From Bacteroidales bacterium UBA3143 (lineage in GTDB: Bacteria > Bacteroidota > Bacteroidia > Bacteroidales > Dysgonomonadaceae): DNA of 64,000 nucleotides. Below the pieces are notes generated by a model, which was not told where the DNA came from, searched no databases, and saw nothing but the letters and a program-made list of their open reading frames with translations. The stretch spans positions 1 through 64,000 of the forward strand of contig DEZB01000071.1 of assembly GCA_002364735.1 (NCBI GenBank). The letters run 5' to 3'. Numbering within the stretch: the first letter of the stretch is position 1; each line of letters starts with the position of its first letter. The position numbers and the translations under genes are program-made. Below are positions 37,728 through 46,305 of the stretch, one piece after another.

Positions 37728-39539
37728 ATGGATTATACATTTTTCGACTTTCTTAAACTTATAGGGTCTTTAGGCTTGTTTCTATACGGAATGAAGATCA
37801 TGAGCGAGGGCTTGCAGAAAATGGCAGGCGAACAGCTAAGAACTATCCTTGCCGCAATGACGAGAAATAGAGTTATGGGTGTTCTCACTGGTATTCTCAT
37901 AACGGCGCTAATTCAATCTTCGTCTGCTGCCAGTGTGATGGTAGTAAGTTTTGTGAATGCTGGTTTACTGACTTTGGCGCAGTCCATAGGCGTAATAATG
38001 GGGGCCAACATAGGGACAACCGTTACTGCATGGATGATCTCATTGTTCGGTTTTGGCAAGTTTTCAATTAGCATCATCTCTATACCCTTATTGGGAATTG
38101 GGCTTCCGCTGATATTTTCAGCAAAAAGCAAACGCAAATCATTAGGAGAGTTCATCTTCGGGTTTGCGTTTTTGTTTTTAGGATTAGATTATCTGAAGGA
38201 CTCTATGCCAGATTTGCAGAACAATCCAGAGGTGCTTGCATTTGTTAGCAACTTCTCTGATTTAGGCTTTCTTTCAACACTAATCTTTTTGCTTATCGGT
38301 ACAGTTCTCACCATAATGGTACAATCTTCGAGTGCCACAGTAGCTCTCACGCTCATTATGTGTTCTCGAGGTTGGATAGGATTTGAGTCTGCTGCCGCAA
38401 TGATTATGGGTGAAAATATAGGAACTACTATAACTGCTAATCTGGCTGCTTATACAGCAAACATTTCGGCTAAACGTGCTGCTTTTGCTCATCTTATGTT
38501 CAATATACTGGGTGTGATTTGGATGCTCTTCATATTTAAGTTTTTCACCAATATGGTTGCTGACATAGTAACCAATGTATGGGGAACTAATCCAACTGGG
38601 ATGACTAACTTTATATCTACATTATCACTACAGGAGTTTAAAATGATTACAACCGAACCAGCATCAGCGTTAACAGGAGACTTAATAGTAAAACAAGATT
38701 TATATCATGCCTATGAAGCTACGACTTCTTATGGTTTGTCGCTGTTTCACACCATGTTTAATATAGGCAATGCCTTAATAATGGTATGGTTTGTAAACAC
38801 CTACGAGAAAATATGCAAGTTTGTGATTAAGCCAAAGGCAGAGGAAGATGATGAAGAGTTCCAATTGCAATTTATTACTACTGGCATGCTTTCAACAGCA
38901 GAATTATCTATATTGCAAGCAGAGAAAGAGATGGAAGTCTACGCACGCAGAACCCGTAAAATGTACAAATTGGTGCAAAAATTGGCTGTGACTAAAGATG
39001 AACCCAAATTTGTAAAGCTTTTTGCAAGGGTAGAGAAGTACGAAGGCATTAGTGACCGCATGGAAGTTGAAATTGGGTCGTACTTGGGCAAAGTGGCTGA
39101 AGGAAGATTAAGTAATCAGAGTAAAGAAAGAATAAGAGCTATATTAAGGGGGGTGACCGAAATAGAAAGTGTTGCAGACTCTTGCCACAATATGGCTCGC
39201 CATTATAAGCGTAAGTGGGAGGCGAAGACTGTTTTCCCTGACAACTTGAAAGAAAATATCAATATCATGTTTAGCTTAGTTGATAAAGCTTATGACAAGA
39301 TGCAAGAGATACTGAAACTTCAAGAGGTATCAGACACTGACATGCTGGAAAGCCGCAACTACGAAAACAGATTGAACGAAATGCGTAATATGCTTAAGCG
39401 CAAAAACATTGAAGACATCAATAACAATATATACGATTATCAAACGGGAGTCTTTTATACCGACATTGTTACTGAATGTGAGCACATGGGAGATTATATT
39501 ATCAACGTTGTTGAGTCGGTGAAACATAAAAAGTTTTAA
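37728..39539 (+). CDS. Na/Pi cotransporter family protein, copy 2
   Basis: A 603-residue paralogue of the preceding gene with the same layout: membrane domain with QSSSAASVM and QSSSATVAL motifs, then a PhoU-like C-terminus. The first 36 residues after Met are identical in both copies (apart from nothing visible) while their codons differ at many third positions, so the duplication is old and under purifying selection. In the first motif Thr is replaced by Ala. The region from about 270 to 310 and the C-terminal part diverge most. Confidence 0.92.
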   Translation: MDYTFFDFLKLIGSLGLFLYGMKIMSEGLQKMAGEQLRTILAAMTRNRVMGVLTGILITALIQSSSAASVMVVSFVNAGLLTLAQSIGVIMGANIGTTVTAWMISLFGFGKFSISIISIPLLGIGLPLIFSAKSKRKSLGEFIFGFAFLFLGLDYLKDSMPDLQNNPEVLAFVSNFSDLGFLSTLIFLLIGTVLTIMVQSSSATVALTLIMCSRGWIGFESAAAMIMGENIGTTITANLAAYTANISAKRAAFAHLMFNILGVIWMLFIFKFFTNMVADIVTNVWGTNPTGMTNFISTLSLQEFKMITTEPASALTGDLIVKQDLYHAYEATTSYGLSLFHTMFNIGNALIMVWFVNTYEKICKFVIKPKAEEDDEEFQLQFITTGMLSTAELSILQAEKEMEVYARRTRKMYKLVQKLAVTKDEPKFVKLFARVEKYEGISDRMEVEIGSYLGKVAEGRLSNQSKERIRAILRGVTEIESVADSCHNMARHYKRKWEAKTVFPDNLKENINIMFSLVDKAYDKMQEILKLQEVSDTDMLESRNYENRLNEMRNMLKRKNIEDINNNIYDYQTGVFYTDIVTECEHMGDYIINVVESVKHKKF

Positions 39540-39580
39540 GACTACAAAAGTATAATTTTTAAATACTTAAATTGTGTGTT

Positions 39581-39919
39581 ATGAACGACTGGAAGAAAAA
39601 ATTAAACATAGTATATTCAACAAATCCTGATTATCAGTACGAACAGGATGAAACCCCAGAAGAAGATACTATTGCGAAAGAAAAACAGCTTCTGAGCATA
39701 AGATTAGACACCAAAAAACGACGCGGCAAAGCCGTTACGCTCATAACTGGCTTTGTTGGCACAGAAGAAGACCTCACAGATTTAGGAAAAATGCTGAAAG
39801 TGAAGTGTGGAGTGGGTGGCTCGGTGAAAGAGGGTGAAATCATCGTTCAAGGTGATGTGCGCGAAAAGGTACTAACCATATTACAAAAGGAGGGTTATAA
39901 GAAATCACGTGTCATCTAA
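39581..39919 (+). CDS. eIF1/SUI1-like translation factor (YciH family)
   Basis: A 112-residue protein with a basic-acidic N-terminal tail and a C-terminal SUI1 domain (about 40-112; RGKAVTLITGF, LKVKCGVGGSVKEGEIIVQGD, GYKKSRVI). Homologues bind the small ribosomal subunit and may check start-codon choice; the bacterial role is not settled. I chose ATG at 39581 over a TTG three codons earlier. The next gene begins 11 bp before its stop codon. Confidence 0.9.
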   Translation: MNDWKKKLNIVYSTNPDYQYEQDETPEEDTIAKEKQLLSIRLDTKKRRGKAVTLITGFVGTEEDLTDLGKMLKVKCGVGGSVKEGEIIVQGDVREKVLTILQKEGYKKSRVI

Positions 39920-42900
39920 TCAACCTCCATACCTACATGTTTATAAAGCGTCGGCCGGATCGGGCAAAACCCATCAGCTAACGGGCGCATACATACGTTT
40001 ACTTTTTAGTGCTCCCAACAATTATCGCCACATACTGGCAGTAACCTTTACCAACAAAGCGACCGATGAGATGAAGCGTCGCATTGTGGAAGAACTGCAC
40101 AACCTTGCCGTTGGCAACAAGTCTGGATACCTGAAACAGCTGATGGACGAGTTCAAACTGTCTGAGAAAAACATTCGACATCAATCCGAAGCCATTCTCC
40201 AAAGCATATTGCACAACTACTCCACCTTCTCTATTAGCACGATTGATGGATTTTTCCAGCAAACAATGCGTGCTTTTACCCGCGAAATGGGTATAACGGG
40301 TGGTTACAAAGTGGAAGTGGACAATAAATCGTTTCTGCCCGAGATTGTTGACCTCATGCTGAATGAGCTGGACGAAGATGGCAACGAAGATTTGATACAA
40401 TGGTTGTTGGGTTTCATGAAAGACCGCATTGAGGAGAATAAATCGTGGAAAATAAACGACGAAATTGTCAAACTTGCCTACAACTTATTCGACGAACGAT
40501 TTATCACCCTTTCGGCTCCTGTCCAAGAGCAGATAAAAGACAAAGAAGCCCTCAAAAAGTACAAACAAAAACTATACGCCATTACCCGCGACTACGAAAA
40601 CGGGCTAAAAGAGATTGGAAAGCGTGCACAAACTATAGCTGATAGACACAACTTGGTATTCACCGATTTCACAGGGGGTAGTCGTTCACAATTTCGAAGG
40701 TTTGATGAGTGGGCAAAAGGCAATTATCCAAGCATGGCACCCACTTTCTTGAAGTTTCCTGATGAGGTGACGTGCTGGTACGCCAAAAAAACTCCTGACA
40801 ATATAAAGAATGTCATAGAAGGTGCCTACAGCGATGGACTGAATCAATGTGTAAAAGACATCATTGCTCACTACGAAGATAACACCAATTATAATACCGC
40901 AAAAGAAATATTGCGGCTGTTCAACACATTGGGAATTCTCAATGATGTGAACAATCGCCTGCAAACTTACCGCAAAGACAGCAACATGTTGTTCCTATCG
41001 GACACCACCGAGCTACTGAACAAGATAATTGCCGACAGTGAATCGCCCTTTGTGTACGAAAAGATTGGCGGACGGCTCAATCATTTCATGATAGATGAGT
41101 TTCAGGACACATCAACCATGCAGTGGAACAATTTCAGACCGCTGCTGCAAGAGAGTTTAGCATCGGGCAACTACAATTTGCTTGTGGGCGACGTGAAGCA
41201 AAGCATCTACCGATGGCGTAACTCGGACTGGCGACTGCTGGAAGAGCAAATAGAGATCGATTTTCTGAAACCCAACATAGAGCAACACGTTCTTGGTACA
41301 AACTGGCGAAGCGATGCAAACATTATCAACTTCAACAATCAATTTTTTAGGCAAGGTGCAAGCATCATGCAAGAAGAATTTGTTGGGAGCGATGAAGAAA
41401 TAGAAGACTCAGCCTATTTTTCTACAAAAATTGAATCGGCATACAGCCAAGTTTTCCAAAAAGTATCTCCAAAAGAGAGGGTCAATGAGGGTAGGGTGAG
41501 CATCCGCTTCATAGACGAAGAACAAGTGGATAACTGGCAAGAGGAAGTGTTGGCGCAGCTACCCAAAACTTTAGAGACACTGCAAGACCAAGGCTTTAAA
41601 CTGAAAGACATTGCCATACTTGTGCGCAAAAGAGATGAGGCAGTGGCAATTTCAGAAGCGTTGTTGCAGCACAAAGACAAAAATCCGGACTCACAATATA
41701 GATACGACCTCATTTCGAACGAGGCATTGCTACTCAACAACTCATCGTGCATCAAAACTGTTGTGGCATTGCTCAATTACATCAACAGTCCGCTTGAAAA
41801 GACGGTGCGCGTGCGCGCCATTTACGAGTACTATCGCTTCACCACCAAAATGGGTGCATCAGATATATTCGATACCTATGTGCAACAACACACCGAGGAC
41901 TTTCCCGAAGAGTTGAAACACAAACTGAGTTCGGTATTGTCACTCCCGTTGTACGAATTGACCGAAACTTTGTTCGATATGCTGAAAGAGGCAACACAAC
42001 CCACCGACACGGTCTATATTCAGGCATTTCTCGACCTCATTAATGATTACAGTGCCCGCAAAACGGCCGACTTGAATGGGTTTTTGTCATGGTGGAACGA
42101 AGTGAGAGACAAAAAGAGCTTATTCTCGCCCGATAATCAGGATGCCATACAGCTCATGACCATTCACAAATCGAAAGGTTTGGAGTTTGGTGCTGTCATT
42201 GTACCGTTTGCCAATTGGCCGTTCGAGCCAAGAGCTAACAGGAACATACTTTGGTGCAAGCCCGAGGCGGAGCCCTTCAATGATATTGGCGTAGTGCCAG
42301 TTTACTATTCAAACAAGCTGAGTGAAACTATCTTTAAACAAGATTTTTTGCAAGAAAAGTTGTACTCGTATATAGATAACCTCAATTTGCTGTACGTTGC
42401 CTTTACACGTCCCGAACATCAATTGATAATTTTTGCACCCAAGCCTAAGGCTAATAATAAGAAAGAACCAGACAAAATGACACGTGTCAACAATCTTTTG
42501 TGGCGCAGTGTTACGCACCCGCTTCAGGGTAATCAGTCCGACGAAACGACACTCAATATGAACGAGAATTTCAATGAGGAGACCAATTCATTTGATTTTG
42601 GCACTATTGCTCCATTGAAGGAAGAAGAAAAAGAGACTCCTTTAGTAAAATCCTCCAATATGCAGTGGCAGTCCATTCCGTTTCGCAATCGGTTGAAGAT
42701 GCGCTTGTCGGGCATTGGCTATTTTTCGGACGATGGCACACGCGATTTTGGCACGTTGATGCACGAGATTATGAGCGAAATGCGCACTTTGAACGATTTA
42801 AACAGTGCTTTAGAGAAACGCCTGTTGAGTGGAGAACTAACCGCAGACGAAAAACTAAAAGTTCACCAACTGCTCTCTCAAAGCCTCTCATTGCCCGAAG

Positions 42901-43160
42901 TGCAAGATTGGTATTCGGGCGACTATCAGATATTAAACGAACAGCAAGTGCTGCATCCATCGCTCAGCTTCATCCGTCCCGATAGGGTGATGATAGATGG
43001 CGACAGTGTGGTGGTGGTGGACTACAAATTTGGCGAATCCATAGAAAATAAATACGTAAAACAAGTGCAACGCTACATGAGCAGCATCAAAGGGATGGGC
43101 TATGGCGATGTGCAAGGGTTTGTGTTTTATGTGAAATTGCAAAAAGTGGTGCACGTATAG
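39909..43160 (+). CDS. UvrD/AddA-like helicase-nuclease
   Basis: A 1083-residue superfamily 1 helicase with a C-terminal nuclease, resembling AddA/RecB subunits that resect double-strand breaks. Walker A is ASAGSGKTH (14-22), motif II is MIDEFQDTS, a later helicase motif is MTIHKSKGLEFGAVIVP, and the PD-(D/E)XK nuclease core is VVVVDYKFGE near the C-terminus. The start is GTG at 39909, overlapping the eIF1-like gene by 11 bp. The expected AddB-type partner is not adjacent. Confidence 0.9.
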   Translation: MSSNQPPYLHVYKASAGSGKTHQLTGAYIRLLFSAPNNYRHILAVTFTNKATDEMKRRIVEELHNLAVGNKSGYLKQLMDEFKLSEKNIRHQSEAILQSILHNYSTFSISTIDGFFQQTMRAFTREMGITGGYKVEVDNKSFLPEIVDLMLNELDEDGNEDLIQWLLGFMKDRIEENKSWKINDEIVKLAYNLFDERFITLSAPVQEQIKDKEALKKYKQKLYAITRDYENGLKEIGKRAQTIADRHNLVFTDFTGGSRSQFRRFDEWAKGNYPSMAPTFLKFPDEVTCWYAKKTPDNIKNVIEGAYSDGLNQCVKDIIAHYEDNTNYNTAKEILRLFNTLGILNDVNNRLQTYRKDSNMLFLSDTTELLNKIIADSESPFVYEKIGGRLNHFMIDEFQDTSTMQWNNFRPLLQESLASGNYNLLVGDVKQSIYRWRNSDWRLLEEQIEIDFLKPNIEQHVLGTNWRSDANIINFNNQFFRQGASIMQEEFVGSDEEIEDSAYFSTKIESAYSQVFQKVSPKERVNEGRVSIRFIDEEQVDNWQEEVLAQLPKTLETLQDQGFKLKDIAILVRKRDEAVAISEALLQHKDKNPDSQYRYDLISNEALLLNNSSCIKTVVALLNYINSPLEKTVRVRAIYEYYRFTTKMGASDIFDTYVQQHTEDFPEELKHKLSSVLSLPLYELTETLFDMLKEATQPTDTVYIQAFLDLINDYSARKTADLNGFLSWWNEVRDKKSLFSPDNQDAIQLMTIHKSKGLEFGAVIVPFANWPFEPRANRNILWCKPEAEPFNDIGVVPVYYSNKLSETIFKQDFLQEKLYSYIDNLNLLYVAFTRPEHQLIIFAPKPKANNKKEPDKMTRVNNLLWRSVTHPLQGNQSDETTLNMNENFNEETNSFDFGTIAPLKEEEKETPLVKSSNMQWQSIPFRNRLKMRLSGIGYFSDDGTRDFGTLMHEIMSEMRTLNDLNSALEKRLLSGELTADEKLKVHQLLSQSLSLPEVQDWYSGDYQILNEQQVLHPSLSFIRPDRVMIDGDSVVVVDYKFGESIENKYVKQVQRYMSSIKGMGYGDVQGFVFYVKLQKVVHV

Positions 43161-43186
43161 ATGGATTGCAGAAACAAAACAACATT

Positions 43187-43558
43187 ATGATCAAAGATTT
43201 ACTACTGGTTGGCGTGGGTGGAGGCATTGGCAGCATGCTGCGCTTCGCTACATCACGCTTGTCGGCACGCTATATTTCGTCGGAATGGGCATTGGTAGGC
43301 ACTTTCATTGTCAACGTGGTGGGATGTTTCATCATTGGTCTGTTAGCTGGTTGGTTGTTGTTCAACTCAGGCAAGAGTCAACAATTGCCCCTGCTCTTGG
43401 TGACAGGTTTTTGTGGTGGCTACACCACTTTCTCGGCCTTTGCATTCGAAAATGTGCAGTTGCTACAATCGGGACATGTTCTTTTCTCCATTTTATACAT
43501 TGCCTCAAGCGTCATGCTTGGATTGTTGGCCGTTTGGGGTGGCATTAAGTTGGTATAG
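43187..43558 (+). CDS. crcB: Fluoride channel CrcB/Fluc
   Basis: A 123-residue inner-membrane protein with four predicted helices, which works as a dimeric fluoride exporter. Family motifs are GGGIGSMLRF (about 9-18), GTFIVNVVGCFIIG with the pore Asn, and TGFCGGYTTFSAF (about 72-84). ATG at 43187 is preferred over an upstream TTG. It lies 26 bp after the helicase gene and probably shares its transcript. Confidence 0.93.
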   Translation: MIKDLLLVGVGGGIGSMLRFATSRLSARYISSEWALVGTFIVNVVGCFIIGLLAGWLLFNSGKSQQLPLLLVTGFCGGYTTFSAFAFENVQLLQSGHVLFSILYIASSVMLGLLAVWGGIKLV

Positions 43559-44128
43559 ATTGGTTTCTTGCGAACATTTGCGCCTGATTTTCTTGCAAAA
43601 TGGCTTTTTCACGCGAAAAAGCACCCTTGTTTGAAAACATAACCCCTAAAACACGAGAAAAAGCCCTATGTTTGAAAACATGACCCCTAAAACACGAGAA
43701 AAAGCTCTATGTTTGAAAACATGACGACTAAAACGCGTGAAAAAGCACTTTGTTTGAAAACATGAGACCAAAACGCGTGAAAAAGCACTTATGTTATGTA
43801 ACACAACCACTTTTTGTCGACAACTCACACATTTTTTTAGCAAAACAACTGCTTTTTCATAAGATAGACACTTCCCAACTTTTAACACGCAAGTTCAAAT
43901 GAGTGGTATGTGGCTGTGAGATTAGGAATTGTCATTTATTTTGCTTATTTTGCAAGGTGATGATAAAAAGAATAAGGCAAAAGGTTTCTTTTCCATTCTT
44001 CTTTTTCACATCAGTATATTAAACGAAGGTAATATTGCCAATCAACGTTCATTTTTGTAAACACAACAGCTTTGGTAGGTACAAAAGTGATTGTTTGCAA
44101 CACATGCTCAATACTAAAAACATATAAT
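43559..44128. other. Gene-free region holding tandem array 2
   Basis: About 570 bp between crcB and the baeRF gene, both rightward. No credible gene is visible. It contains tandem array 2 (43603-43880) and an AT-rich stretch before the baeRF start where I see no consensus promoter. Confidence 0.7.
43603..43880. repeat. Tandem array 2, 40-42-bp unit
   Basis: GAAAAAGC recurs at 43615, 43657, 43698, 43739 and 43779, so spacings are 42, 41, 41 and 40 bp. Each unit also has GTTTGAAAAC, which in two copies extends to the dyad ATGTTT-GA-AAACAT. The other half of the unit carries a second dyad: a 20-bp hairpin in the first copy (GCTTTTTC 43603-43610, GAAAAAGC 43615-43622) or ACGCGT in the last two. 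Neighbouring dyad centres lie about 19-21 bp apart. Copies decay beyond 43790. The first hairpin may also act as the crcB terminator. Confidence 0.88.
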
Positions 44129-45274
44129 ATGACAACATTTAATAGATCGAGATTTAAAAAACTATCAGAATTTAAGGATGCTAATGCTCTTTCTATATAC
44201 ATCCCAGTGGAAGATGGAGGTGATAATAGAAACAAAGCCATGACTAAATTGAAAAATCATGTGCAGGATGCAGAGAAAGAATTAGAAACAATGGGTTGGA
44301 AGCCACGTGAGATAGAGGATTTTTTAAAACCCGTTAATGGACTGCTAAATGATGCCACTATGTTCAGAAATTTGGACAAATCGTTGGCTGTTTTTAGTAG
44401 TGAGTCGAACTTCGAACACTATTCTTTGCCAATTGAAGTAGAAGAGTTTTCGTTAATCTCCGATGTATTTCATCTTTTACCTTTGTTGCCGTATTTTAAT
44501 AAGAAGGATTCATTCTTCATCTTTTCGTTTAGCCAAAACCAGAACAGACTTTTCGAAGCTACACAGCAAGATATTACTGAGCTGGATACGGGTGATGATT
44601 TTCCATCAAAAATTCAAGACTCAGTGGGGAAAGACACAGTGTCATTGGACGTAAACATACGTAGCGTTGGGAGTAGAGGCAAAAGCGGTGAAATATATTA
44701 CTATGGAAAGGGCGAATCGGATGCCGATGATAGAGAGTTGAGACTTTATCTGGAAGATATCGATAGGGGTTTAACCAACATAATCGGAACTGACGGTGAT
44801 CCACTGGTGATAGCGTCTGTTGAATCAAGTTATGGTCACTTCAAAGAGTACTCGTCTTACAATAATATATATCCCGAGTATATTTCTGGAAATGTTGAAA
44901 ATGAAAGTGCTCACACCTTGCACGAACGGGCCAAGGAGATACTGCAACCTTACTTTAATGAAACAAGAACCGATAAAAAAGAGGCATTGGTAGATGGTGA
45001 AGTACCACAAATTTCAGATTTGAAAGAAATAATCATTGCAGCTGATGTTGGAAGGATAAGCACATTGTTTGTTGCAAAAGGAGAGCATGTGTGGGGAAAG
45101 TACATACCAGAGAAAGCGCAAGTTGAAAGACATGAAATCAAACAGCAAATGGATAGTTGTTTGCTTGATTTAGCTGCACGTAAAACATTTATGAAAGGCG
45201 GTAAAGTATTTATGGTAGAGCAAGAAAACCTCCCGAATAAAGACACGAAATTAAATGCTGCATTGAGGTACTAA
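44129..45274 (+). CDS. baeRF-type (archaeo-eukaryotic release factor-like) protein
   Basis: A 381-residue cytoplasmic protein resembling the bacterial baeRF group (probably baeRF7), related to archaeal/eukaryotic release factor 1 and to Pelota-like folds. Visible motifs are LSIYIPVEDGG, DATMFRNLDKSLAVFSS, FHLLPLLPYFNKKDSFFIFSFSQNQNRLFEAT, and the C-terminal LKEIIIAADVGRISTLFVAKGEHVWG. There is no GGQ peptide-release motif, so a role in ribosome rescue or hibernation is only a guess. ATG at 44129 is chosen over an upstream start in leader sequence. The function is unknown. Confidence 0.8.
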   Translation: MTTFNRSRFKKLSEFKDANALSIYIPVEDGGDNRNKAMTKLKNHVQDAEKELETMGWKPREIEDFLKPVNGLLNDATMFRNLDKSLAVFSSESNFEHYSLPIEVEEFSLISDVFHLLPLLPYFNKKDSFFIFSFSQNQNRLFEATQQDITELDTGDDFPSKIQDSVGKDTVSLDVNIRSVGSRGKSGEIYYYGKGESDADDRELRLYLEDIDRGLTNIIGTDGDPLVIASVESSYGHFKEYSSYNNIYPEYISGNVENESAHTLHERAKEILQPYFNETRTDKKEALVDGEVPQISDLKEIIIAADVGRISTLFVAKGEHVWGKYIPEKAQVERHEIKQQMDSCLLDLAARKTFMKGGKVFMVEQENLPNKDTKLNAALRY

Positions 45275-45484
45275 TAGACATAAAAGTTTTTTTAATGCTT
45301 GAACTGATAGCTCTCAGAAATCAAATTGTAAATTGAGGTAATAGCTTCCAATTAAAATTGTAAATTGTTTTTAAAACATCATGCATTTTTGTTGGTTATT
45401 ACTACAATATTGTATATCTTTAGATATTCGAGTTAAGGAAACTCATCTGTTGTTTTAGTTCAAACCCAATTAATAAAAAGCGAT

Positions 45485-46048
45485 ATGAAAAGATTAGCCA
45501 TTTGTCTATGTTTTATCATTAGTATGGTAGTGAGTGGTGGAGCAATTGCCCAAAATAATGATACCAAAGCAGTGAAATCGAATGAAAGCCCTGTGCCACC
45601 AATGGGGTTGGAGAGTGCTACCATCAGTAAATGGAAAAACTCTATTGAGCCATTCGTTGGTGTTTGGTCTTTGGAAGGAGTTGTCTTGGATGATGAGAGC
45701 AAGGAGCAAGATACGTGTCTTGGCACTTTTATGATAATCAATACTGATGCTTCGTACACGATATTTGTGTATATGGATGGAGGTGCATTTATCACAAGCC
45801 AGGGAGTTATTTTAGTTGACTCATCATATGAGTATCTTGAAGTGATTTCGCATCACATGAATAAATCGCTTGTTGGTGTTTCCAACAGAATCGATTATAA
45901 GTTAGACGCTGATCACTTAGAAAAATCATTCTGGATTGAAAAAGATAAACGCGGTCACGACTATAAGAGGCAAGTGAACGAAACTTGGAGAAGAGCCAAG
46001 ATGCCAGCTCCTGGAGATTATGACAATAATCCCGCTTTTCCGATATAA
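45485..46048 (+). CDS. Secreted lipocalin-like protein of unknown function
   Basis: A 187-residue exported protein with a signal peptide (about 1-22, ending AIAQ). Residues 55-180 look like a small lipocalin-like beta-barrel (PFVGVWSLEGVV, TFMIINTDASYTIFVY, GSYEYLEVISHHMNKSLVG-like, and the end motif NETWRRAKMP). This resembles the DUF4488-like proteins of Bacteroidota; the assignment is tentative. The ligand is unknown. Two strong hairpins follow it. Confidence 0.65.
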   Translation: MKRLAICLCFIISMVVSGGAIAQNNDTKAVKSNESPVPPMGLESATISKWKNSIEPFVGVWSLEGVVLDDESKEQDTCLGTFMIINTDASYTIFVYMDGGAFITSQGVILVDSSYEYLEVISHHMNKSLVGVSNRIDYKLDADHLEKSFWIEKDKRGHDYKRQVNETWRRAKMPAPGDYDNNPAFPI

Positions 46049-46077
46049 GTAAAGCGATAGGAAACTAAATTGAATTT

Positions 46078-46137
46078 GCTTTCTGTCAACAAAATGGGCT
46101 TTGTGAGTATGCATAGCACCTTTTGTTGGTAGAAAGC
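46078..46137 (+). terminator. Long hairpin terminator after the lipocalin-like gene
   Basis: A 60-nt hairpin: GCTTTCT (46078-46084) pairs with AGAAAGC (46131-46137), and CAACAAAA (46087-46094) with TTTTGTTG (46121-46128), with a 2-nt symmetric internal loop. The tail is ATTTTTGTTT. It is longer than most intrinsic terminators. Confidence 0.7.
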
Positions 46138-46216
46138 ATTTTTGTTTCAACTTTACACTCTACCCAGTGTTTGGAAGCACTATAATTTTATACTTTGAAC
46201 GCTTTTGAGCGTCAAG

Positions 46217-46246
46217 AAGCAAAGAAAGATATTACTTTTTTTGCTT
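46217..46246 (+). terminator. Second terminator in the same gap
   Basis: Arms at 46217-46228 (AAGCAAAGAAAG) and 46235-46246 (CTTTTTTTGCTT) form a 12-bp stem with one G-U pair and a 6-nt loop, followed by TTTATT. It backs up the longer hairpin in the convergent gap before the esterase gene. Confidence 0.6.
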
Positions 46247-46305
46247 TTTATTGCGTTTTAGTACTTCCTTACCCTTGAGTCTCCTCTTTTAATCATAAAA
46301 TAGCA

